Shown: positions 7,400 to 14,723 of the stretch, in pieces
Position numbering within the stretch: the stretch's first letter is position 1
How the letters are laid out: the number at the start of each line of letters is the position of its first letter
Source: an uncultured Lachnospiraceae bacterium
Lineage (GTDB): Bacteria; Bacillota; Clostridia; Lachnospirales; Lachnospiraceae
Length of the DNA stretch: 64,000 nt
Direction: 5' to 3'
Assembly (NCBI GenBank): GCA_902779395.1
Contig: CACZBK010000002.1
Coordinates: 113,647 to 177,646 of the forward strand
Notes under the pieces: generated by a model
What the model was told of the DNA's origin: nothing
What the model saw: the letters and a program-made list of their open reading frames with translations, nothing else
Databases searched by the model: none
Program-made: the position numbers and the translations under genes

Positions 7400-8317
7400 T
7401 TAAGCTTTTCCGTACTTGTCTTCGGTACCGTTGAACTTGAACACTATGATGCTCAATACACCGGTGATGAAGAAGAGGATCACGGATAATGCACCACCCA
7501 TACCATAGTTCTTACTGTACAGATGATTGTTCAGGCACATGATAAGTGTAGTCGCGGTATTGTTCGGTGAACCTTTACCGTTTGTGAGGATCTGGGGTAC
7601 ATCGAACATCTGCAGACCACCTATCAGTGATGTTACCATAACGTAAAGGAGTATAGGTTTTAATATAGGAAGGGTTATCTTCCAGAATATCTGGGTAGCT
7701 GTAGCACCGTCCACTTCGGCTGCCTCATAAAGGGAAGTATCGATACCCATCATACCTGCCAGCAGAAGGATAGTGGTATTACCGAACCACATCAGGCAGT
7801 TCATCAAAGCTACCAGGAAACGCACGCTGCCTGTATGAGCCATAAAGTCATATGCTTCTTTAAAGATACCTATCTTCATAAGGATATCATTAACAGGGCC
7901 TACGGTAGAGAATAATGTGAAGAACAACATTGCGAATGCCGATGCCATTATCAGGTTCGGCAGATATATAACTGTCTTGAAAAACCTCTGGAACTTAAGT
8001 CGCAGGCTGGGATCTGAAAACCAAGCCGCGAACAGAAGCGAAAGGATTATCTGCGGTATAAAGCCCATGATCCACATGATCATGGTATTTTTGAAATACA
8101 CCAAAACGTTTCCGTCCGAAAACAGTTTGCCGTAATTCTTTAATCCGACCCAGTTGGGGCCTATTATTGTAAGTCCGTCACGATAATGCTCAAAGAAACT
8201 GTTCTTGATAGTATTGAGCAGGGGGATCAACTGGAAAATTACAAATACTACTGCAAAAGGTATAAGAAAGATATAACCCCATTTATTATAAGAAACAACC
8301 GATTTCTTTTTATTCAT
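7400..8317 (-). CDS. Carbohydrate ABC transporter permease (MalF/UgpA type)
   Basis: A 305-residue permease with six predicted helices. The N-terminus (YIFLIPFAVVFVIFQLIPLL) is typical of the MalF/UgpA/LacF group. The EAA loop reads YEAAEVDGATATQIFWKITLP at about residues 195-215. It pairs with the MalG-type permease immediately downstream to import an oligosaccharide delivered by the lipoprotein encoded upstream. The gap to that binding-protein gene holds a hairpin terminator, the usual way for the binding protein to be made in excess. Confidence 0.92.
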   Translation of the reverse strand: MNKKKSVVSYNKWGYIFLIPFAVVFVIFQLIPLLNTIKNSFFEHYRDGLTIIGPNWVGLKNYGKLFSDGNVLVYFKNTMIMWIMGFIPQIILSLLFAAWFSDPSLRLKFQRFFKTVIYLPNLIMASAFAMLFFTLFSTVGPVNDILMKIGIFKEAYDFMAHTGSVRFLVALMNCLMWFGNTTILLLAGMMGIDTSLYEAAEVDGATATQIFWKITLPILKPILLYVMVTSLIGGLQMFDVPQILTNGKGSPNNTATTLIMCLNNHLYSKNYGMGGALSVILFFITGVLSIIVFKFNGTEDKYGKA

Positions 8318-8365
8318 GCTATCAACCCTCCAGGTTTACCTTCTTTATATTGATCTGTCTTTCTG

Positions 8366-8401
8366 ACAAAAACGTGCCTGCCCGGTATCGGACAGGCACG
8401 T
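8366..8401 (-). terminator. Intercistronic hairpin between binding protein and permeases
   Basis: ACGTGCCTG (8372-8380) pairs with CAGGCACGT (8393-8401); on the minus strand the stem is followed by TTTTT. It likely causes partial termination or protects the 3' end of the binding-protein message, lowering permease expression relative to the binding protein. Confidence 0.75.
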
Positions 8402-8445
8402 CCTCATACTTATTCAGTCTGCGTGTTTACCGCAAGATCCTTTAC

Positions 8446-9894
8446 TTATTTGCTAAGTGCGGGATACTTTGTGGTGATCGCATCATAGAACTTGTTGAGT
8501 GCAGTGTCATAATCTGCGTTGCCATCGAAGTAATCCTTCATAGCGTTCTGGAACTCTTCGTTGCAACCCTGATCATATGCGCTGATCTTATCAAGAGCGA
8601 TGTTCTTAGCACCTGCTGCGAACATTCCAAGAGGATTCTGGCCGCCGAATACTGCGCTGGTGTAATCGCTGGTAGCCATCTCTTCCATAGCGGGCTGGTT
8701 GTTTACGAAATCATCATCAGCCTTAACGATGTCGATCATGATGTCCTTATCAACGGTAAGCTTTCTCATGATATCAGCAACGGTAGCCTTGTTGTCGGTT
8801 CCGTTAGCTGCGCAGATCCAGGTACCGCCCCAGAAGAAGCCCTGAGGTCCTTCGGTTGCGCCCCAGCCACCCTGGTTTGCGATAGATCCGTCGGTATCAG
8901 CTGCCATACAGAAGTTGATCAGCCAAGCGGGCCCAAAGTAGCAGAATACCTTACCATCGGGATAGAATCCTGATGACCAAGCCTCGCCCCAAAGAGCTTC
9001 GGTAGACTTGATCTCGCCTGCATCATACATTTCCTTGGAATCGTCAACCCATCTCTTGATGTTGTCGTCGATCTGAATCTTCTTGTCAGCGCTTACCCAG
9101 GGAACACTCACGTTATTTGAGAATGTACGATAGGTATCGTTAACGGTAGCGGTCATGAAGTAGCCGGCCTTCTTCATATCAGCTGCGGTAGCCTTGTAGG
9201 TATCCCAATCCTTAACAGCTGCCTGTACATCAGCGGGATCGTCAGAACCAAGAACTGCGGTAGCAGCCTCACGGTTGTAGATAAGAACACCGGGGCAGCC
9301 CTGCCATGAAACGCCCTTAAGCTTTCCATCGCTGCTGGTCATAACATCCTGAGTGTACTTGTACTGGGTTCCAAGCTCTGAAAGTGAAACACCCAGATCG
9401 GTAACAGGCAGAGTGTAATCGGTATCTACATACTTAAGTGCGTAGTCAGCCTCAACCAGGAACAGGTCGATCTTGTCATCAGCTGCTGCGCTGTCCTGCT
9501 TAAGCAGGGTCTCATCCAGATTGTTCTGATAAGCGTTGCCCTCTGAAGGAGTGATGTTCCAAACAACATCGATATCACCGATCTTACCGTGATTAGCATC
9601 TACCTCGGTGTATCCGGGATAGTGATCTGTCAGACGGCTCTTGAACTCCTCATTCCAGCAGTAGATGTTAAGAACCTTTCCTTCTTCCTCAGCGCTGATA
9701 TCTTCTGCTTCAACAGTTGTATCAAGCTCGGGAGCCTTGGTGGGCTCAGCTTCGGTAGTGGTAGAAGTTCCGCTGCCGCCGTCATCGGTAGTAGTAGTTG
9801 TTGTTGTGCCGGCACCGGTATCGCTTGTACATCCTGCCATAGCACCTGCAGTCATGATCATTGCCATGCTTAATGCCAATAATCTCTTTTTCAT
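8446..9894 (-). CDS. Family-1 extracellular sugar-binding lipoprotein of the ABC importer
   Basis: A 482-residue lipoprotein. The signal peptide ends in a lipobox (AGAMAGC), making Cys22 the lipidated residue. A Thr/Gly/Ser linker (residues about 24-55) tethers the domain to the membrane. The rest has the composition of a type-1 (MalE-like) carbohydrate-binding domain, including YCWNEEFKSRL near the start and GPAWLINF in the middle. It captures an oligosaccharide outside the cell for the two permeases. It is the first gene of the operon, with a strong ribosome site (AGGGAGG), a promoter and a CcpA/LacI-type operator upstream. The ligand cannot be deduced; nearby mannan-active enzymes make plant glycans plausible. 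Confidence 0.9.
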   Translation of the reverse strand: MKKRLLALSMAMIMTAGAMAGCTSDTGAGTTTTTTTDDGGSGTSTTTEAEPTKAPELDTTVEAEDISAEEEGKVLNIYCWNEEFKSRLTDHYPGYTEVDANHGKIGDIDVVWNITPSEGNAYQNNLDETLLKQDSAAADDKIDLFLVEADYALKYVDTDYTLPVTDLGVSLSELGTQYKYTQDVMTSSDGKLKGVSWQGCPGVLIYNREAATAVLGSDDPADVQAAVKDWDTYKATAADMKKAGYFMTATVNDTYRTFSNNVSVPWVSADKKIQIDDNIKRWVDDSKEMYDAGEIKSTEALWGEAWSSGFYPDGKVFCYFGPAWLINFCMAADTDGSIANQGGWGATEGPQGFFWGGTWICAANGTDNKATVADIMRKLTVDKDIMIDIVKADDDFVNNQPAMEEMATSDYTSAVFGGQNPLGMFAAGAKNIALDKISAYDQGCNEEFQNAMKDYFDGNADYDTALNKFYDAITTKYPALSK

Positions 9895-9924
9895 TTTTGC
9901 ATTACCTCCCTAAAATTGTTTTTT

Positions 9925-9943
9925 AAACGCCCCTGTGGCGTTT
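9925..9943 (-). promoter_or_regulatory. 5' leader hairpin of the sugar-binding protein message
   Basis: AAACGCC (9925-9931) and GGCGTTT (9937-9943) form a perfect seven-base stem with a five-base loop, close to the expected transcription start and ahead of the ribosome site. A 5' stabilising stem or an operator is plausible. Confidence 0.45.
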
Positions 9944-9952
9944 GCATTTTGA

Positions 9953-9981
9953 AGTTTAGCACAGCAAATTTAGGCTTGCAA
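9953..9981 (-). promoter_or_regulatory. Promoter of the sugar ABC importer
   Basis: Minus-strand TTGCAA (9976-9981), a 17-base spacer, then TAAACT (9953-9958) preceded by TGC, giving an extended -10. The 318-base gap 9895-10212 holds this promoter, the leader hairpin, the cre-like site and the upstream terminator; I see no gene in it. Confidence 0.65.
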
Positions 9982-10026
9982 GGCTTTTTTGAGTTCATGT
10001 CAAAATATTGTTAATTCTTGACAATC

Positions 10027-10040
10027 TGGAAGCGCTTTCA
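10027..10040. promoter_or_regulatory. cre-like / LacI-family operator
   Basis: TGGAAGCGCTTTCA matches the catabolite-responsive element consensus (TGWNANCGNTNWCA) and is nearly palindromic around CGCG/GCGC. It lies about 80-95 bases upstream of the predicted start of the importer operon, suggesting CcpA or a LacI-type sugar regulator acting from an upstream position. Confidence 0.7.
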
Positions 10041-10120
10041 TTAAAACATTTAACAATTAATTCATACTCTGTTCATACTTTTCTATGCTTTTTCGGGGAG
10101 AAATATAAATTTTTTCGGTA

Positions 10121-10149
10121 GAAAAAAGGGCAGACGATTTGTCTGCCCT
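10121..10149 (-). terminator. Rho-independent terminator of the RND exporter gene
   Basis: AGGGCAGAC and GTCTGCCCT form a perfect nine-base stem (10127-10135 with 10141-10149); on the minus strand it is followed by six T residues. Confidence 0.9.
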
Positions 10150-10212
10150 GAAATTATAACCGGTTTATGTCGGATATTTTAACATTTTAGGAGATATTCG
10201 TCAATCGAGTCC

Positions 10213-13200
10213 TCAACTTTCCTGTGACTTAAGATATTCCGCCGCGTCATCGGGGATATCATCAAGACTCTCGCTTCCGGTATTGACATCCAGAGGCTGT
10301 TTCTTGAACAGTATATCATACATTACAGGAATGATAAAGAGGGTCATCAAAGTAGCGTATGCAAGACCTCCTGCGATAACAAGCGCCATGCCTCGTCCCA
10401 TCTGGGCAGCCATATCATCACCGAATATCAGCGCCGATTCGGCAAGTATAGTGGTAAGGGCTGTCATAAGTATAGGCCGCATACGGGTCTTTCCGGTGAG
10501 CACAAGGGCCGTGGTACGGTCCAGGCCGCCTTTTCGCAGTATATTCGTATAATCCACAAAGACTATACCGTTGTTAACTACGGTACCCATAAGCACTATG
10601 ATACCCAGTATGCTTATCACGGAAAGATTTTCGCCTGTGAGCCACAGGGCAAGGAAGCCTCCCGTAAATGCCAGAGGCACCGTAAAGAGCACTATGAAGG
10701 GACTTAAAAGGCTCTGGAACTGCCCCACCATTACCAGGTAAACCATCAGAAGACCCAGCAGCATTACCAGGGACATCTGCTTTACCATGGTATTTACTGA
10801 ATCATACTCACCGCCCAGTTCATATGAGTAACCCTGGGGCATCTTATATGCTTTCAGCAGGGGCTCCAGCTCTCTGGTGAGAAGGGTTGTATTGTAGCCC
10901 TCTCCCACAGATGCGGTCACCGTCATATACCTGCTCTGGTTCTTTCTGTTGATGCTGTTGAGCTCATCATTTACCACGACCGTGGCAAATTCGCCGAGCT
11001 TATGTTCTTCATGAACGGTATCGTAATCATCGTCAGTCTTTTCTACCATGAAGGTATAGTCCAGGATGTTGTCGTATGTAAGGGGATCCGTTTCATCCAC
11101 CACCACGATATCCATGTCTATGCCGTCCACGTTTATGGTAACGGCACTCTTTGAATGCGTGAGCTTTTTATTGATATCCTGATATATCTGCACCACATTG
11201 AGTCCAAGGCTCATGGCCTTGTTCTTATCGATCGTGATATGCATGGCCTTTCCGGCTTCTTCGGATCCGTTCGAAATCTCCTCATATCCTTCTATCTTTC
11301 CTACTATCTCGCAGATCTCCCCGGTGATGCGCGTAAGCTCATCCATATCCGGACCGTAAACATTTATCGAAAGACCGGAACCGCCGGTAAGGGAATCCAT
11401 TTCGGAGGACATATCCGAAAGGGTCATGTCGATGTTCAGCTCCTGTCCTATCATCTCTATCTCATGGTTTATACGTTTTATCTCTTCTTCGCCGGCATTC
11501 TCATCCGCCGTCTTCATCATAAAAGACATGTGCCTGAAAGCATCGGAGCGGTCCGCTGCCTGCGATACCAGAAGCGCACTTCCGTCGCCGCTCAATACAC
11601 CCACGCTTCCTATACCCTCTATCTGCAGGACGCGCTCTATGACCTTATCGGTGATCTCATAGGCCTCGTCCCTGGTCATCTCCTCAGGATAGCTGATATC
11701 CGCCTGTATCTGGTTCATAGTCATCTCGGGGATCACCACTATACCCATGCGGATTACCATAAATCCCGAAAATACGAGCAGTCCAAGTGCAGCACCTATG
11801 GGAACTATCTTAAACCTTAAGCAGAAACGAAGGGCCGCTTCGTAAAGTACCATGACCTTATCAAAAAGCTTATGCTCCTTGGGTTTTGCATTGGCCAGCA
11901 GTGTAGATGCCGAAGCAGGGACCACCGTCATGGCTATGAGCAGTGATGCCATAAGGCAGAATACTATGGTCAGGCACATGGGTGCTATAAGGTCACGTAC
12001 CAGACCGTTTGTAAAGATCATGGGCAGGAACACGCACACGGTGGTAAGCGTGGATGCTATTACCGATCCGGCCACCTGCCTGGTACCCTGTACAGCCGCA
12101 CGCGGCGCCTCTATTCCATGCCCTCTCATACGGTAGATATTCTCCATTACCACTATGGAGTTATCCACGAGCATACCTATACCAAGGGCAAGTCCCGACA
12201 GGGACAGCATGTTCAGCGATATCTTTGAGAAATACATACATATAAGGGCTCCCAGCACTGATACCGGGATACTTATGGCCACCACCAGCGTGGGCTTTAC
12301 ATCCTTAAGGAATATGGCAAGTATGACTATGGCCAGCGCAGCTCCCACTACCATGGACTGCAGCACGCTCTTTACTATAAGATCGATATAATCGCCCATA
12401 TCCACAAGTGTGGTCACCTTCATGCCAGGATGAGCCGCCATCAGCTCTTCGGATGCCTCATCTATGGTCTTTGACAGATCGTTTGTACCAGCGGTACTGC
12501 TCTTGAATATCGAAAGGATGACAGCCTTATTGCTGCCCAGGCGCACATAACTGTCCTTGGCATTATCGATCACGGTGATATCTGCCACATCACCCAGCTT
12601 TATATCACCTACTTTGTTTATATTGGTGAGCACTATATCGGTAAGCTCATCCACTTCTTCATAATTCTGGCCCACCTTCACAAGCCATGAAGTGTCTTTT
12701 GTATCATCCACATAACCTGCGGGCATCTCAAAGTTCTGCGCGTAGATAAGGCCTGTCAGCACTTCCAGCGTAAGCAGCTGATCGGCGTTGGCGGTCTTCA
12801 TAGCCTCTGCCTTCTGTTTGTCGAATTTCCTTACGGCATCCTCATAATCTGCCCAGCCGTCATCTATCTGCTTCTGTCCGTCATCTATCTGCTCGATGCC
12901 TTCTTTTAGCTGTTTCTCACCGTCTTTTATGGAATCCCAGCCGCTGTCTATCTGCTTCTGGGCGCTTTCCAGCTGATCCTCCGCACTGTCAAACTGTGCT
13001 TCGGCACTCTCCAGCTGGGTCTTTCCTATGGTAAGCTGTGCATCGGCGCTGCCCAGGGCAGCCGCAGCTTCCAGCTTTCCGGATTCCAGTTCCTTATATG
13101 CTTTTTCGACCTTTGCCTCTGTTTCGGATACAGCGGATTTAAGTCCTTTTATCGTAGCTTCGGTTATGGCTATCTGTGATTCCAGATCTGTTTTCTGCTC

Positions 13201-14487
13201 CTCTAAACTCTTTTTTGTCTCAAGCAGGGTATCTTTCTGTGAAAGGAGCTCCTTTGCCTGCTTAAGCTGTTCGAGGGCCGCCTGTGCATCCGCAAGCTGT
13301 TTGGTAAGCATCTCAAGCTGGGCCGCATAGCCGGGATCATCGGGATCCAGAGCCGCTATCATAGCCTGAAGCGCCGCTATACCGGCTTCCGCCTGGCTTA
13401 TCGTCGCATCGATATTGTCTGCATTGATACCGCCCGCCTCGATCTTTGCTATCGCATCAAGGCCGGTATTCACCTGCGCAAGGGCTTCATTTATCTTTTT
13501 TAGCCCGTTCTTTAAAGTGGGAAGGGTCGTTTCATTCTGGGTAAGCTGGGTCTTAAGGGCAGCAAGGGATGCGGACGCCTGATCCAGCTGATAGCTCAGA
13601 TCCGCCAGCTTTTTATTGGATTCCGCCTTCTTATCCTCAAGTTCCTGCTCCGCTTTTTCGATATCGCTCTTGGAATCCTCCCATTCCTTCCGGCTGTCGG
13701 CCAGTTCCTTCTTTCCGTCATCCAGCTCTTTCTGGGAATCGACCAGTTCCTTTTTACCGTCTTCCAGGTCTTTCTTCGAACTTTCCAGCTTATCGCGGTT
13801 CTCATCAAGGGACACCTGTGAATCATCAAGCTGTTTTTTTGCATCCTCAAGCTGTTCAACGGCATCGGCAAAAGCATCATCAACAGTAGCGAGGATACGG
13901 TCGTTGAGCTTATCGATCTTCTCTTCGTTAAGCTTTACTTCAACGCTCTTATCCACAAGACCAAGCGTGGTAACGGATGCGACACCGTTCTGTTTTTCAT
14001 ACTGGGGTGTTATATCATCCCGGACGAACTGTGAAAGCTCTTCTATCTCCATGCCTTCCATACTTACAGCCAGATATACGCTGGCCACCATATCGGTGCT
14101 TATCTCTATTATGGAAGGCGTACCTGCATCATCCGGCAGATACGGCTGCAGTGTATTAAGCGCACTGGAGACCTTTACCATGGCGCTGTCAAGATCCGTA
14201 TCATCGGTAAATTCCAGCTGTACCATGCCGTAGTTCTCACTGCAGACACTCATTACATTCTTTACACCGTTGATGGTACCTAACGAAGCCTCCATAGGCT
14301 CGCAGATCTCCGCTTCCACTTTCTCCGAACTGGCACCGGGATATGTGGTAAGCACCATAAGATATGGCAGTGAAATATTCGGCAGCAGATCCAGCTGCAT
14401 ATTACTGAGGCTCACAAAGCCCAGAACTATAATGGCGATCACGCCCACAAGAACAGTAAATGGCTTTTTTACACTTATCTTTTCCAT
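10213..14487 (-). CDS. RND-family efflux permease with a long coiled-coil insert
   Basis: A membrane exporter of the HAE/AcrB superfamily that uses the proton gradient. I start at the ATG at 14487 (MEKISVKKPFTVLVG), with GGTAGGAG upstream; the longer frame uses a TTG at 14523 with a poorly placed ribosome site. The start, DLLPNISLPYLMV after helix 1, GIGMLVDNSIVVMENIYR in the central helices, and the C-terminal helix block ending in AYATLMTLFIIPVMYDILF are typical. From about residue 200 to 560 the first extracytoplasmic loop carries a Lys/Asp/Glu/Gln-rich heptad-like coiled coil with repeats such as KKELVDSQKELDDGKKEL. Without it the length is about 1,060, the family norm. No membrane-fusion protein or TolC partner is encoded nearby. 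Confidence 0.9.
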   Translation of the reverse strand: MEKISVKKPFTVLVGVIAIIVLGFVSLSNMQLDLLPNISLPYLMVLTTYPGASSEKVEAEICEPMEASLGTINGVKNVMSVCSENYGMVQLEFTDDTDLDSAMVKVSSALNTLQPYLPDDAGTPSIIEISTDMVASVYLAVSMEGMEIEELSQFVRDDITPQYEKQNGVASVTTLGLVDKSVEVKLNEEKIDKLNDRILATVDDAFADAVEQLEDAKKQLDDSQVSLDENRDKLESSKKDLEDGKKELVDSQKELDDGKKELADSRKEWEDSKSDIEKAEQELEDKKAESNKKLADLSYQLDQASASLAALKTQLTQNETTLPTLKNGLKKINEALAQVNTGLDAIAKIEAGGINADNIDATISQAEAGIAALQAMIAALDPDDPGYAAQLEMLTKQLADAQAALEQLKQAKELLSQKDTLLETKKSLEEQKTDLESQIAITEATIKGLKSAVSETEAKVEKAYKELESGKLEAAAALGSADAQLTIGKTQLESAEAQFDSAEDQLESAQKQIDSGWDSIKDGEKQLKEGIEQIDDGQKQIDDGWADYEDAVRKFDKQKAEAMKTANADQLLTLEVLTGLIYAQNFEMPAGYVDDTKDTSWLVKVGQNYEEVDELTDIVLTNINKVGDIKLGDVADITVIDNAKDSYVRLGSNKAVILSIFKSSTAGTNDLSKTIDEASEELMAAHPGMKVTTLVDMGDYIDLIVKSVLQSMVVGAALAIVILAIFLKDVKPTLVVAISIPVSVLGALICMYFSKISLNMLSLSGLALGIGMLVDNSIVVMENIYRMRGHGIEAPRAAVQGTRQVAGSVIASTLTTVCVFLPMIFTNGLVRDLIAPMCLTIVFCLMASLLIAMTVVPASASTLLANAKPKEHKLFDKVMVLYEAALRFCLRFKIVPIGAALGLLVFSGFMVIRMGIVVIPEMTMNQIQADISYPEEMTRDEAYEITDKVIERVLQIEGIGSVGVLSGDGSALLVSQAADRSDAFRHMSFMMKTADENAGEEEIKRINHEIEMIGQELNIDMTLSDMSSEMDSLTGGSGLSINVYGPDMDELTRITGEICEIVGKIEGYEEISNGSEEAGKAMHITIDKNKAMSLGLNVVQIYQDINKKLTHSKSAVTINVDGIDMDIVVVDETDPLTYDNILDYTFMVEKTDDDYDTVHEEHKLGEFATVVVNDELNSINRKNQSRYMTVTASVGEGYNTTLLTRELEPLLKAYKMPQGYSYELGGEYDSVNTMVKQMSLVMLLGLLMVYLVMVGQFQSLLSPFIVLFTVPLAFTGGFLALWLTGENLSVISILGIIVLMGTVVNNGIVFVDYTNILRKGGLDRTTALVLTGKTRMRPILMTALTTILAESALIFGDDMAAQMGRGMALVIAGGLAYATLMTLFIIPVMYDILFKKQPLDVNTGSESLDDIPDDAAEYLKSQES

Positions 14488-14573
14488 AACTCCTACCTCA
14501 TTTGCCGCGGTTAGCAGCGGCAAACTCCTCCTTAAAGGATAAATGCACGGTCAGTCATAACGTTGGAAATCGA

Positions 14574-14602
14574 AGTATACATCATAATCAATAATTAAGC
14601 AA
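14574..14602 (-). promoter_or_regulatory. Promoter of the RND exporter
   Basis: Minus-strand TTGCTT (14597-14602), 17-base spacer, TATACT (14574-14579) preceded by TG (extended -10 TGTATACT). Confidence 0.65.
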
Positions 14603-14665
14603 TTTATTTTTTGTTAAATCTGCTTGATTTCACAATCTTTTCACAAACTCCCCCTTTTGAGCCAC

Positions 14666-14694
14666 TTGTCCGGGTGACATAAAACCTATATAAT
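14666..14694 (+). promoter_or_regulatory. Promoter of the TetM-like GTPase-nuclease gene
   Basis: Plus-strand TTGTCC (14666-14671), 17-base spacer, perfect TATAAT (14689-14694); CGGAGG and an ATG follow at 14724. Confidence 0.65.
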
Positions 14695-14723
14695 CTTTCT
14701 TATATCATTTCGGAGGTATTTGA

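Noticed and set aside
13028-14233. Several plus-strand open frames rich in Ser/Ala opposite the RND gene
   Set aside because: They are mirror images of the coiled-coil coding sequence (Glu/Lys/Asp codons read backwards), have no ribosome sites, and the minus frame is a complete recognised protein.
14488-14523. Longer RND start at TTG 14523
   Set aside because: The AAGGAGG is only three bases from TTG; the ATG at 14487 has a well-placed site and gives the usual N-terminus.
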